Origin: Streptomyces lydicus
GTDB taxonomy: Bacteria; Actinomycetota; Actinomycetes; Streptomycetales; Streptomycetaceae
NCBI RefSeq assembly: GCF_004125265.1
Contig: NZ_RDTE01000003.1
Coordinates: 6,696,001-6,760,000 of the forward strand
Direction of reading: 5' to 3'
DNA: 64,000 nucleotides
Part shown: positions 1 to 6,990 of the stretch, one piece after another
Numbering within the stretch: position 1 is the stretch's first letter
How the letters are laid out: every line of letters starts with the position of its first letter
Made by a program: the position numbers and the translations under genes
Notes under the pieces: generated by a model
What the model saw: only the letters and a program-made list of their open reading frames with translations
Told to the model about the DNA's origin: nothing
The model's database searches: none

Positions 1-33
1 CTCACACCACTGCTGACCCACATCACCGCTGAC

Positions 34-729
34 TCACACCACCGCGCCGCTGCCCGGCAGGTCGTTGTCGTCCTCGTCGTCGTTCTTCATCCGGGCCACC
101 AGGGTGGCGAACCCGCCGAGGAAGCCGCCGATGCCCAGGACCGTGATCCACCAGGTCACCGGCTGCTGCAGCAGCACCATGGCCACCAGCAGCAGCGGAC
201 CGCCGATCACCGCGATCCAGGCGAACTTGGCGGTGACATCGGCCTGCGGCAGCGGGGGCGGCTCGGGCGGGGTGAAGTGGCCCTCGTCGGTCTCGTCGAA
301 GTCGTCGTCGGACGGCTCGGAGGGGGACCAGTTGCGGGGGCCGACGCCCGGGGCGAAGACGACGAAGCTGCCGGGGCGGGCGGCATCGCCCTTGCCGTCC
401 CCGGGTCCGTCCCTCCCGGGCCCGTCCCTCCCGGGCCCGTCCTTCCCGGGCCGGTCCTTCCCGGAGTCGTCCGGGGAGTCCTTCCCGGAGGACTCGGAGC
501 CCGCCGGGCCCGCCGTGGAGTCCTTCCCGGCGTTCTCCGCGCCGCCGGCCGCGGTGTCCTCCCCGGTCCCCTTCGTGTTCGTGCCGCCGTTCCCCGCCGG
601 TTCGTCCGTGCCGTCGTCGCCGTCTTCCGGGGGGAACGACGGCTGGTCGCCGTAGCCCGCCACGATCTCGGCCCAGGCGGCCTCTTCGTCCAGCGGGTCC
701 CGGGGGTCGCGGGGGCTACGCTCCGCCAC
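34..729 (-). CDS. hypothetical membrane protein, disordered N-terminus
   Basis: A 231-residue protein of unknown function. Residues 1-120 are acidic, Gly/Asp/Lys/Pro-rich and probably disordered, including GKDGP/GRDGP repeats encoded by a short tandem repeat. Residues about 165-215 form two closely spaced hydrophobic segments rich in Val, Leu, Ile and Gly, followed by an acidic tail, so this looks like a small two-pass membrane protein with a long cytoplasmic arm. The start at 729 lies 14 bp inside the end of the upstream hydrolase gene, which suggests translational coupling and a shared transcript. I do not recognise a named domain. Confidence 0.75.
   Translation of the reverse strand: MAERSPRDPRDPLDEEAAWAEIVAGYGDQPSFPPEDGDDGTDEPAGNGGTNTKGTGEDTAAGGAENAGKDSTAGPAGSESSGKDSPDDSGKDRPGKDGPGRDGPGRDGPGDGKGDAARPGSFVVFAPGVGPRNWSPSEPSDDDFDETDEGHFTPPEPPPLPQADVTAKFAWIAVIGGPLLLVAMVLLQQPVTWWITVLGIGGFLGGFATLVARMKNDDEDDNDLPGSGAVV
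409..465. repeat. 15-bp tandem repeat inside the hypothetical gene
   Basis: Three near-identical 15-bp units (CGTCCCTCCCGGGCC and a one-base variant) plus a partial fourth. On the minus strand they encode consecutive GRDGP/GKDGP pentapeptides in the disordered N-terminal half of the protein. The unit is a multiple of three, so copy number can change without a frameshift. Confidence 0.85.
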
Positions 730-1513
730 TGGCCGCCGTCCCCTCCGAAGCCGCGTCCGCCCGCGCGTGCGGTGCGAGCCGGGTGATGAAGGCGAAGGTC
801 TCCCGGAAGATCTGCTCCGCGTCGTGGTCGAGGGTGGCGACGTGGAAGCTGCGCTCCAGGAGGGTCTGGCGGACGTCCGTCGAGGACACCCGGCTCAGGA
901 TGCGCTCGGAGTCCGCCGGCGGGACGACATGGTCCTGCGGGCTGGTCATCACCAGCAACGGCTGGGTGACAGCGGGGAGTTCGGAGTCGACCTGCTGGAA
1001 GAAGCGGCGCACCGAGTGCGCGGCGTGCAGCGGCACCCGGTCGTAGCCGACCTCCTCGGCGCCGGGCTTGGCGATGTCGCTCGTCAGCCCCTTGGTCGTC
1101 CGGACGAGATGGCGCAGCACCGGCAGCAGCGGCCCGGCCGCGTCGTGCACCTTGTTGGCGGGGTTGACCACGGCCACCCCGCTGATGGCGTCGCCGTGCT
1201 TGGCGGCCAGCCGCAGCGCCAGCGCGCCGCCCATCGACAGGCCGCAGACGAAGACCGAGGTGCAGCGCTCGGTCAGCGCCCGCAGCTCGCGGTCGACCTC
1301 GGCGTACCAGTCCTGCCAGGTCGTGATCTGCAGATCCTGCCAGCGGGTGCCGTGACCGGGCAGCAGCGGCAGACTGACCGTGAGCCCCTGGTCGGCGAGG
1401 TATGCGGCCCAGGGGCGTACGGACTGGGGGGAGCCGGTGAAGCCGTGGCACACAAGGACGCCGACCTCTCCGCCGTCACGGCGGAACGGCTCGGCTCCGG
1501 GAAGGAGCGGCAC
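716..1513 (-). CDS. alpha/beta hydrolase, monoacylglycerol lipase/esterase type
   Basis: 265 residues with a complete serine-hydrolase triad: oxyanion motif HGFTG (residues 23-27), nucleophile elbow GLSMG with Ser93, acid SPQD Asp194, and His224 in SFHVATLD. This matches bacterial carboxylesterases and monoglyceride lipases that release fatty acids from short or medium acyl esters. There is no signal peptide, so it is probably cytoplasmic. The GTG start at 1513 has a GGAG-type ribosome site about 7 bp upstream. The divergent neighbour is a PlsC-like acyltransferase, which suggests a lipid-related locus. The substrate cannot be read from the sequence. Confidence 0.85.
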   Translation of the reverse strand: MPLLPGAEPFRRDGGEVGVLVCHGFTGSPQSVRPWAAYLADQGLTVSLPLLPGHGTRWQDLQITTWQDWYAEVDRELRALTERCTSVFVCGLSMGGALALRLAAKHGDAISGVAVVNPANKVHDAAGPLLPVLRHLVRTTKGLTSDIAKPGAEEVGYDRVPLHAAHSVRRFFQQVDSELPAVTQPLLVMTSPQDHVVPPADSERILSRVSSTDVRQTLLERSFHVATLDHDAEQIFRETFAFITRLAPHARADAASEGTAASGGA

Positions 1514-1660
1514 CGGGGGTCTCCGATCGATGAGGGGGGCTGGCGAGTTACCTCAGGGTACGCAAAGTGATGGCGGGCGGATAGGTCCGGCGCCAGCCGC
1601 GGCGCGAGGGGGCCACCGTGGCAGGTTAAGGTCTTTGCGTCACACACAGGAGGCAGTCGG

Positions 1661-2422
1661 TTGATCTACGGCGCAATGAAGTTTTCCATCGGCGGGTCGC
1701 TGAAGCTTGCCTTCAGGCCCTGGGTGGAAGGCATCGAGAACATTCCCGCCGAGGGCCCGGCGATCCTCGCGAGCAACCACCTGTCCTTCTCGGACTCGTT
1801 CTTCCTGCCCGCGGTGCTCGACCGCAAGGTCACCTTCATCGCGAAGTCCGAGTACTTCACCTCCCCGGGGGTCAAGGGCAAGCTGACCGCCGCGTTCTTC
1901 AAGGGCGTGGGCCAGCTGCCGGTGGACCGTTCGGGCGGCCGGGGCGCGGGCGAGGCGGCGATCAAGAGCGGTATCGAGGTGCTGGAGCGCGGTGAGCTGT
2001 TCGGCATCTACCCGGAGGGCACCCGCTCCCCGGACGGCCGGCTCTACCGCGGGAAGCCGGGCGGTCTGGCGCGGGTGGCGCTGGCCACCGGGGCGCCGGT
2101 CATCCCCGTGGCGATGATCGACACCGAGAAGGTGCAGCCCCCCGGCAAGATCGTGCCGAAGATGATCCGGCCGGGCATCCGCATCGGCAAGCCGCTGGAC
2201 TTCACCCGCTACCAGGGCATGGAGGGCGACCGCTTCATCCTGCGGTCGGTCACCGACGAGGTCATGTACGAGATCATGAAGCTCTCCGGCCAGGAGTACG
2301 TCGACATCTACGCGACGGCGGCCAAGCGGCAGATCGCCGACGCGGCGAAGGCCGAGGCGGCACAGGCCGAGGCACAGAAGAAGGCCGAGGCGGAGCGGGC
2401 CAAGAAGGCGGCCGCCGAATAG
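1661..2422 (+). CDS. plsC: 1-acyl-sn-glycerol-3-phosphate acyltransferase family protein
   Basis: 253 residues of the PlsC/LPLAT family, which acylates lysophosphatidic acid or a related acceptor in membrane phospholipid synthesis. The catalytic HX4D motif is NHLSFSD (His40, Asp45). The substrate-binding EGTRSPDG motif is at 119-126 and is followed by an IPV-type block. The last 35 residues are an Ala/Lys/Glu-rich helical tail outside the catalytic fold. The start is a TTG at 1661, chosen because a full AGGAGG ribosome site sits 7 bp upstream and the first residues match the family. Streptomycetes carry several paralogues, so plsC is a family name here and the exact acceptor is uncertain. Confidence 0.88.
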   Translation: MIYGAMKFSIGGSLKLAFRPWVEGIENIPAEGPAILASNHLSFSDSFFLPAVLDRKVTFIAKSEYFTSPGVKGKLTAAFFKGVGQLPVDRSGGRGAGEAAIKSGIEVLERGELFGIYPEGTRSPDGRLYRGKPGGLARVALATGAPVIPVAMIDTEKVQPPGKIVPKMIRPGIRIGKPLDFTRYQGMEGDRFILRSVTDEVMYEIMKLSGQEYVDIYATAAKRQIADAAKAEAAQAEAQKKAEAERAKKAAAE

Positions 2423-2472
2423 ACGCGCAGGGCCGAGACCGGGCGTGACCGCGCCCGGCGAGGGGGACGGCA

Positions 2473-3843
2473 ATGACGGATACGGACACGCATACGGGCA
2501 CGGGTTCGGGAACGGATTCGGCCACCGGCACCGGCACCGGCACCGGTACGGCGGGCGCCGCCTCCATGGCCGCCAGGCGCCACGGCAAACGCCCTCCGAA
2601 GGTGCTGCGGATGTCCGTCGAGCTCCCGCTGTGGCGCGCGCTCACCGGCTACCGGATCCTCACCCTCGTCTACACCCTCTGCCTGGTCGCGCTCTCCTAC
2701 CGGCAGTACGCCCATCCGCTGGGCGCCGCCGCCTATATGGGCGCGCTGACCGTCTGGACGGCGCTGACCTGGCAGCGCACCACCTCGGCGGAGCGCTGCA
2801 CCCGGCACTTCCTCATCGCCGACCTCGGCTTCGCGATCGGCGGCATCCTGCTCACGCTGGTGGTCGACACCCACGCCCGCATCATGGGCGGCGGGCCGAC
2901 GCTGCCGTCCATCTGGACGGCGGGTGCGGTGCTGGGCTTCGCGATCAAGGGCGGCTGGCGCTGGGCCGCGGTGGCCTCCTCCGTCGTGGCGGTGGCCAAT
3001 CTCGTCGAGCGCCAGGAGCTGGCCCGCGACACCATCCACAACGTGGTGCTGGTGTGGGTGGCCAGCGTCGGCCTCGGCTATGTCGTCGAGGTGGCCCGCT
3101 CCAGTGAGCGCACCCTCGCCCGCGCCCTGCAGATCGAGGCCGCCACCCGCGAGCGGGAGCGGCTGGCCCGCGACATCCACGACAGCGTGCTGCAGGTGCT
3201 GGCGATGGTGCAGCGGCGCGGTGCCGAGATCGGCGGCGAGGCGAGCGAACTCGGGCGGATGGCCGGTGAGCAGGAGGTCGCGCTGCGGACCCTGGTCGCC
3301 GGCGGGCTGGTGTCGCCGCCCGCGCTCCGGGCGACGGTGCCGCACCGGGCCGACGGGGGCGCGGGGGAGTGGGCCGCGGCGTCCGCCGTGGCCGTGCCGG
3401 CGCCGCCCGGTGACGGACCGTGCGATGTGCGGGCGCTGCTCGCGCCGTACGCGGGCGCCGGTGTCACCTTCTCCGAACCCGGTGCCCCGGTCGCGCTGCC
3501 GCCCGCCGCGGCGGCCGAGCTCGCGGCCGCTGTCAGTGCCGCGCTGGACAATGTACGGGTGCATGCGGGGGCGAAGGCCCACGCATGGATCCTGGTGGAG
3601 GACGAACCGCATGCGGTGATCGTGACGGTCCGCGACGACGGCCCCGGCATCCCCGAGGGCCGGCTCGCGGACGCCGAGCGCGAGGGCCGTCTGGGGGTGG
3701 CGCTGTCGATCCGCGGCCGGCTGCGGGAGCTGGGCGGCAGCGCGGAGTGGATCTCGGTCCCCGGCCAGGGCACGGAAGTGGAGTTGACGGTCCCCAAGGG
3801 CGGTGCGCCCGAGGGCGGAAAACGGGGGAAGGGCGGAGCGTGA
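2473..3843 (+). CDS. macS: MacS-like sensor histidine kinase
   Basis: 456 residues. A Thr/Gly-rich N-terminal stretch (1-35) precedes about five or six membrane segments (55-205). The HisKA_3 helix RERERLARDIHDSVLQ follows, with phospho-accepting His236, and then an HATPase domain with N-box DNVRVHA and G1 box DDGPGIPEG. The layout matches the NarL-type kinase MacS, which with MacR forms a Streptomyces two-component system reported to affect morphogenesis and actinorhodin production through membrane-protein genes. The ATG at 2473 has a GAGGGGGA site upstream. The stop overlaps the regulator's GTG. The function is assigned by resemblance and gene order. Confidence 0.85.
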   Translation: MTDTDTHTGTGSGTDSATGTGTGTGTAGAASMAARRHGKRPPKVLRMSVELPLWRALTGYRILTLVYTLCLVALSYRQYAHPLGAAAYMGALTVWTALTWQRTTSAERCTRHFLIADLGFAIGGILLTLVVDTHARIMGGGPTLPSIWTAGAVLGFAIKGGWRWAAVASSVVAVANLVERQELARDTIHNVVLVWVASVGLGYVVEVARSSERTLARALQIEAATRERERLARDIHDSVLQVLAMVQRRGAEIGGEASELGRMAGEQEVALRTLVAGGLVSPPALRATVPHRADGGAGEWAAASAVAVPAPPGDGPCDVRALLAPYAGAGVTFSEPGAPVALPPAAAAELAAAVSAALDNVRVHAGAKAHAWILVEDEPHAVIVTVRDDGPGIPEGRLADAEREGRLGVALSIRGRLRELGGSAEWISVPGQGTEVELTVPKGGAPEGGKRGKGGA

Positions 3844-4508
3844 GCGAGCAGGGGCTGAAGGTCATGGTGGTCGACGACCACCCGATGTGGCGGGACGCGG
3901 TCGCGCGGGATCTGGCGGAGGCCGGGTGCGAGGTGGTCGCGACGGCCGGTGACGGCCTCCAGGCGGTCCGCAGGGCGCAGGCCGCGGGGCCCGATGTGCT
4001 GGTCCTGGACCTCAATCTGCCGGGGCTGCCCGGCGTACGGGTGTGCCAGGAACTGGTCGGTGCCAATCCGGCGCTGCGGGTGCTGGTGCTCTCCGCGAGC
4101 GGGGAGCACGCCGATGTCCTGGAGGCGGTCAAGTCCGGGGCGACCGGCTATCTGCTGAAGTCGGCGAGCACCGAAGAGCTGCTGGACGCGGTGCGGCGCA
4201 CGGCCGCCGGAGACGCGGTGTTCACCCCGGGCCTGGCCGGTCTGGTGCTCGGCGAGTACCGCAGGCTGGCGACCGAACCGGCCCCGGCGGCGCCGGACGA
4301 GGTGGGCGCACCGCAGTTGACGGACCGGGAGACCGAGGTGCTGCGCCTGGTCGCCAAGGGACTCTCGTACAAGCAGATCGCCGAGCGGCTGGTGATCTCG
4401 CACCGCACGGTGCAGAACCACGTCCAGAACACCCTCGGCAAGCTCCAGTTGCACAACCGCGTGGAGCTGGTGCGCTATGCGATAGAGCGCGGCCTCGACG
4501 AGGGGTGA
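3840..4508 (+). CDS. macR: MacR-like NarL/LuxR-family response regulator
   Basis: 222 residues from a GTG that overlaps the kinase stop (GTGA), so the two are translationally coupled. The receiver domain has the acidic pocket VVDDHP (Asp12/13), phospho-accepting Asp57 in LVLDLNLP and the conserved Lys in LLKSAS near 107. After a Pro/Ala linker, a LuxR-type HTH (LTDRETEVLRLVAKG, then SHRTVQNHV) occupies about 160-215. It is the cognate partner of the adjacent kinase. Target sites cannot be deduced from this window. Confidence 0.88.
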   Translation: MSEQGLKVMVVDDHPMWRDAVARDLAEAGCEVVATAGDGLQAVRRAQAAGPDVLVLDLNLPGLPGVRVCQELVGANPALRVLVLSASGEHADVLEAVKSGATGYLLKSASTEELLDAVRRTAAGDAVFTPGLAGLVLGEYRRLATEPAPAAPDEVGAPQLTDRETEVLRLVAKGLSYKQIAERLVISHRTVQNHVQNTLGKLQLHNRVELVRYAIERGLDEG

Positions 4509-4554
4509 AGCGCGGCCGCGACGAGGAGCGAAGCCTCGGCCCCGGCGAGGCGTG
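4487..4554. repeat. degenerate 23-bp tandem repeat across the macR stop
   Basis: Two 23-bp units (4487-4509 and 4510-4532, three mismatches) and a weaker third unit begin in the last codons of the response regulator and continue past its stop. They look like local duplications of the 3' end that read through the stop codon position. No other role is visible. Confidence 0.7.
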
Positions 4555-4754
4555 ACCGGGGCGCTCACCGTCCGCTCCGGCCGCCACCCGGAGGAAGCCG
4601 CCCGTACGGGTGAACGCCCCCTGCCAACTCCCCGGTAAATCACGGACATCGCCGTTTGCACCATCCCGGAGTGACCCAGATCACCATTAGCGTGACCGGC
4701 GTCGGCTCACACACGGCCGTGCGCGGCCACTGACGGGAGGTAGGTGAAGCAGCG

Positions 4755-5783
4755 ATGCGGGTCGGAGTACTGACCGGCGGCGGTGACTGCCCGGGTCTGA
4801 ACGCAGTGATCAGGGGTGTCGTCCGCAAGGGCACCCAGGAGTACGGATACGAGTTCGTCGGCTTCCGGGACGGCTGGCGCGGGCCGCTGGAAGGCGACAC
4901 GGTCCCGCTGGACATCCCGGCGGTGCGCGGCATCCTCCCCCGTGGCGGCACCATCCTCGGCTCCTCGCGGACCAACCCCTTCAAGGAGAAGGACGGCGTC
5001 CGCCGGATCAGGGAAACGCTCGCCAAGCAGGAGGTCGAAGCGCTGATCGCGATCGGCGGCGAGGACACCCTCGGCGTCGCCGCCCGGCTCTGCGGCGAAC
5101 ACGCCGTCCCCTGCGTCGGCGTCCCCAAGACCATCGACAACGACCTGTCCGCCACCGACTACACCTTCGGCTTCGACACCGCCGTCGGCGTCGCCACCGA
5201 GGCCATCGACCGGCTGCACACCACCGCCGAATCCCATATGCGGGTGCTGGTCGTCGAGGTGATGGGCCGGCACGCCGGCTGGATCGCGCTGCACTCCGGG
5301 CTCGCCGGCGGGGCGAACGTCATCCTCATCCCGGAGCAGCGCTTCGACATCGAGCAGGTCTGCCGGTGGATCGACTCCCGCTTCAAGGTCCGCTACGCCC
5401 CGATCGTGGTCGTCGCCGAGGGCGCGATGCCCAAGGACGGCCAGATGGTGCTCAAGGACGACTCCACCGACTCCTTCGGGCATGTCCGGCTGTCCGGGGT
5501 GGGGGAGTGGCTGGCCAAGGAGATCGAGGCGCGGACCGGCAAGGAGGCGCGGACGACGGTACTCGGGCACACCCAGCGCGGCGGTACCCCCAGCGCCTTC
5601 GACCGCTGGCTGGCCACCCGCTTCGGGCTGCACGCCATCGACGCGGTGCGTGACGGCGACTTCGGGAAGATGGTCGCGCTGCGCGGCACGGACATCGTCC
5701 GGGTGCCGATCGCGGAGGCCACCGCCAAGCTGAAGACCGTCGACCCGGCGCGCTACGCCGAGGTCGGGGTGTTCTTCGGCTGA
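4755..5783 (+). CDS. pfkA: 6-phosphofructokinase, pyrophosphate-type signature
   Basis: 342 residues, PFKA family. It phosphorylates fructose 6-phosphate at the committed step of glycolysis. The N-terminal loop TGGGDCPG (7-14), the catalytic loop PKTIDND (124-130), the FGFDTAV block and the MGRHAGW block are all present. The two residues that discriminate phosphoryl donor are Asp104 (in GGEDT) and Lys125 (in PKTIDND). ATP-dependent enzymes such as E. coli PfkA have Gly at both positions. Asp plus Lys is the signature of pyrophosphate-dependent PFKs such as that of Amycolatopsis methanolica. This copy is therefore predicted to use PPi and to be reversible. No strong promoter was recognised in 4509-4754. 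The start ATG has GGGAGGTAG upstream. Confidence 0.9.
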   Translation: MRVGVLTGGGDCPGLNAVIRGVVRKGTQEYGYEFVGFRDGWRGPLEGDTVPLDIPAVRGILPRGGTILGSSRTNPFKEKDGVRRIRETLAKQEVEALIAIGGEDTLGVAARLCGEHAVPCVGVPKTIDNDLSATDYTFGFDTAVGVATEAIDRLHTTAESHMRVLVVEVMGRHAGWIALHSGLAGGANVILIPEQRFDIEQVCRWIDSRFKVRYAPIVVVAEGAMPKDGQMVLKDDSTDSFGHVRLSGVGEWLAKEIEARTGKEARTTVLGHTQRGGTPSAFDRWLATRFGLHAIDAVRDGDFGKMVALRGTDIVRVPIAEATAKLKTVDPARYAEVGVFFG

Positions 5784-5869
5784 GCCGGCCGCGGGTGCCC
5801 ACGACCCGTGAGCCGCAACCTCCCGCCGCCGTCCCGGGCTCCGGGCGGCACCCGCGGGCAAGGGGTCGT

Positions 5870-5920
5870 ATATTCGCCGTATTCGCCCTGTGTGCCGTAT
5901 TCGGCATACGTGCGGTATCC
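5870..5920 (+). promoter_or_regulatory. AT-enriched repeats upstream of ldhA-like gene
   Basis: In an otherwise GC-saturated gap this stretch holds several copies of a GTATTCG-like element (GTATATTCG, GTATTCG, GTATTCGG, GTATCCGG) spaced 11-22 bp apart. It lies 55-105 bp before the GTG start. It is the likely promoter and operator area, but no clear -35/-10 pair could be fixed. Confidence 0.35.
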
Positions 5921-5973
5921 GGCCCCTCGCTCCTGGGCGGGGCGCACCACCGGCGGGAGAACCGGGAGAGCTC

Positions 5974-6990
5974 GTGGAGATCGTCGCCTTCGGGGTGCAG
6001 GCCGATGAGCGGCCGTACCTGGAGAAGGCCTTCGCCGGCCGCCACCAGGTCCGCAGCCTGGACGTCTTCCTCAACCGCGACACCGCGCCCATCGCCCGCG
6101 GCTACGAGATCGTCAGCTCCAGCGTCAACGCCGATCTGGGCGCGGACGTCCTGCAGGCCCTCGCGGCCGGCGGGACGAAGCTGATCGCCCAGCGCTCCAC
6201 GGGCTTCAACAACATCGACCTGGAGGCCGCGGCCGACCTCGGGATGAGCATCGGCCGGGTCTCCTGCTACTCCCCCTACGCGGTCGCCGAATTCGCCTGG
6301 GCGCTGGCGCTGGCCGTCAACCGGCGGATCGTCCGGGCCACCACCCGCACCCGTAACTTCGACTTCCGGCTGGACGGCCTGATGGGCCGCGATCTGCGCG
6401 GGCGGACGGCGGGGGTGCTCGGCACCGGCAGGATCGGCGAGGCGTTCACCCGGATCGCCCACGGCTTCGGGATGAACCTGCTGGGCTGGGACCTCGCCGA
6501 GAACCCGCGCTGCGTGGAGCTGGGCATGCGCTACGTCCCCCGGGAGCGGCTGCTGGCCGAGGCGGACCTGATCAGCCTCCATCTCCCGCTGGTGGACGGG
6601 ACCCGGCGGATCGTCGACGCCGCCGCGCTCGCCGCGATGAAGGACGACGCGATCCTGGTCAACTCCAGCCGCGGCGGGCTCATCGACACCGAGGCCCTGG
6701 TCGACACGCTCAAGGCCGGCCGGCTCACCGGTGTCGGCCTGGACGTCTACGAGGAGGAGGCCAAGTTCTTCTTCTTCGACAAGTCCCTGGACATCATCGA
6801 CGACGACACCCTCGCCCGCCTGATGACCTTCGGCAATGTGCTGGTCACCTCGCACCAGGCGTACTTCACCGAGGATGCGGTCGGCCAGATCGTCGCGGCC
6901 ACCGTGGCCAACGTCGAGGACCACCTGGCCCACCGCACCAACGAGAACATGCTGGTCACACGAGGACAGCTGCCAGCAGCTGTGCGGTGA
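5974..6990 (+). CDS. ldhA: D-2-hydroxyacid dehydrogenase, D-lactate dehydrogenase type
   Basis: 338 residues. An NAD-binding Rossmann motif GVLGTGRIG is followed by the catalytic Arg in SSRGGLID, Glu in DVYEEEAKFFFFDKS and His in TSHQAYFT. The FFFFDKS and HQAYFTEDA blocks resemble fermentative D-lactate dehydrogenase LdhA, which reduces pyruvate to D-lactate with NADH, rather than glycerate or phosphoglycerate dehydrogenases. The GTG at 5974 was chosen: the family N-terminus begins there, a GGGAGAG site precedes it, and the upstream extension is not family-like. The 3' end runs 35 bp into the convergent trpEG gene. Substrate specificity is inferred. Confidence 0.82.
   Translation: MEIVAFGVQADERPYLEKAFAGRHQVRSLDVFLNRDTAPIARGYEIVSSSVNADLGADVLQALAAGGTKLIAQRSTGFNNIDLEAAADLGMSIGRVSCYSPYAVAEFAWALALAVNRRIVRATTRTRNFDFRLDGLMGRDLRGRTAGVLGTGRIGEAFTRIAHGFGMNLLGWDLAENPRCVELGMRYVPRERLLAEADLISLHLPLVDGTRRIVDAAALAAMKDDAILVNSSRGGLIDTEALVDTLKAGRLTGVGLDVYEEEAKFFFFDKSLDIIDDDTLARLMTFGNVLVTSHQAYFTEDAVGQIVAATVANVEDHLAHRTNENMLVTRGQLPAAVR

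Noticed and set aside
1536..1572. Iron-box-like GTTACCTCAGGGTA upstream of the hydrolase
   Set aside because: Only one half-site resembles the DmdR consensus, and the symmetrical half is missing.
5890..5973. Upstream extension of the D-lactate dehydrogenase-like gene
   Set aside because: The extra 28 residues are Cys/Arg/Pro-rich and unlike the family, and a better GTG with ribosome site exists at 5974.
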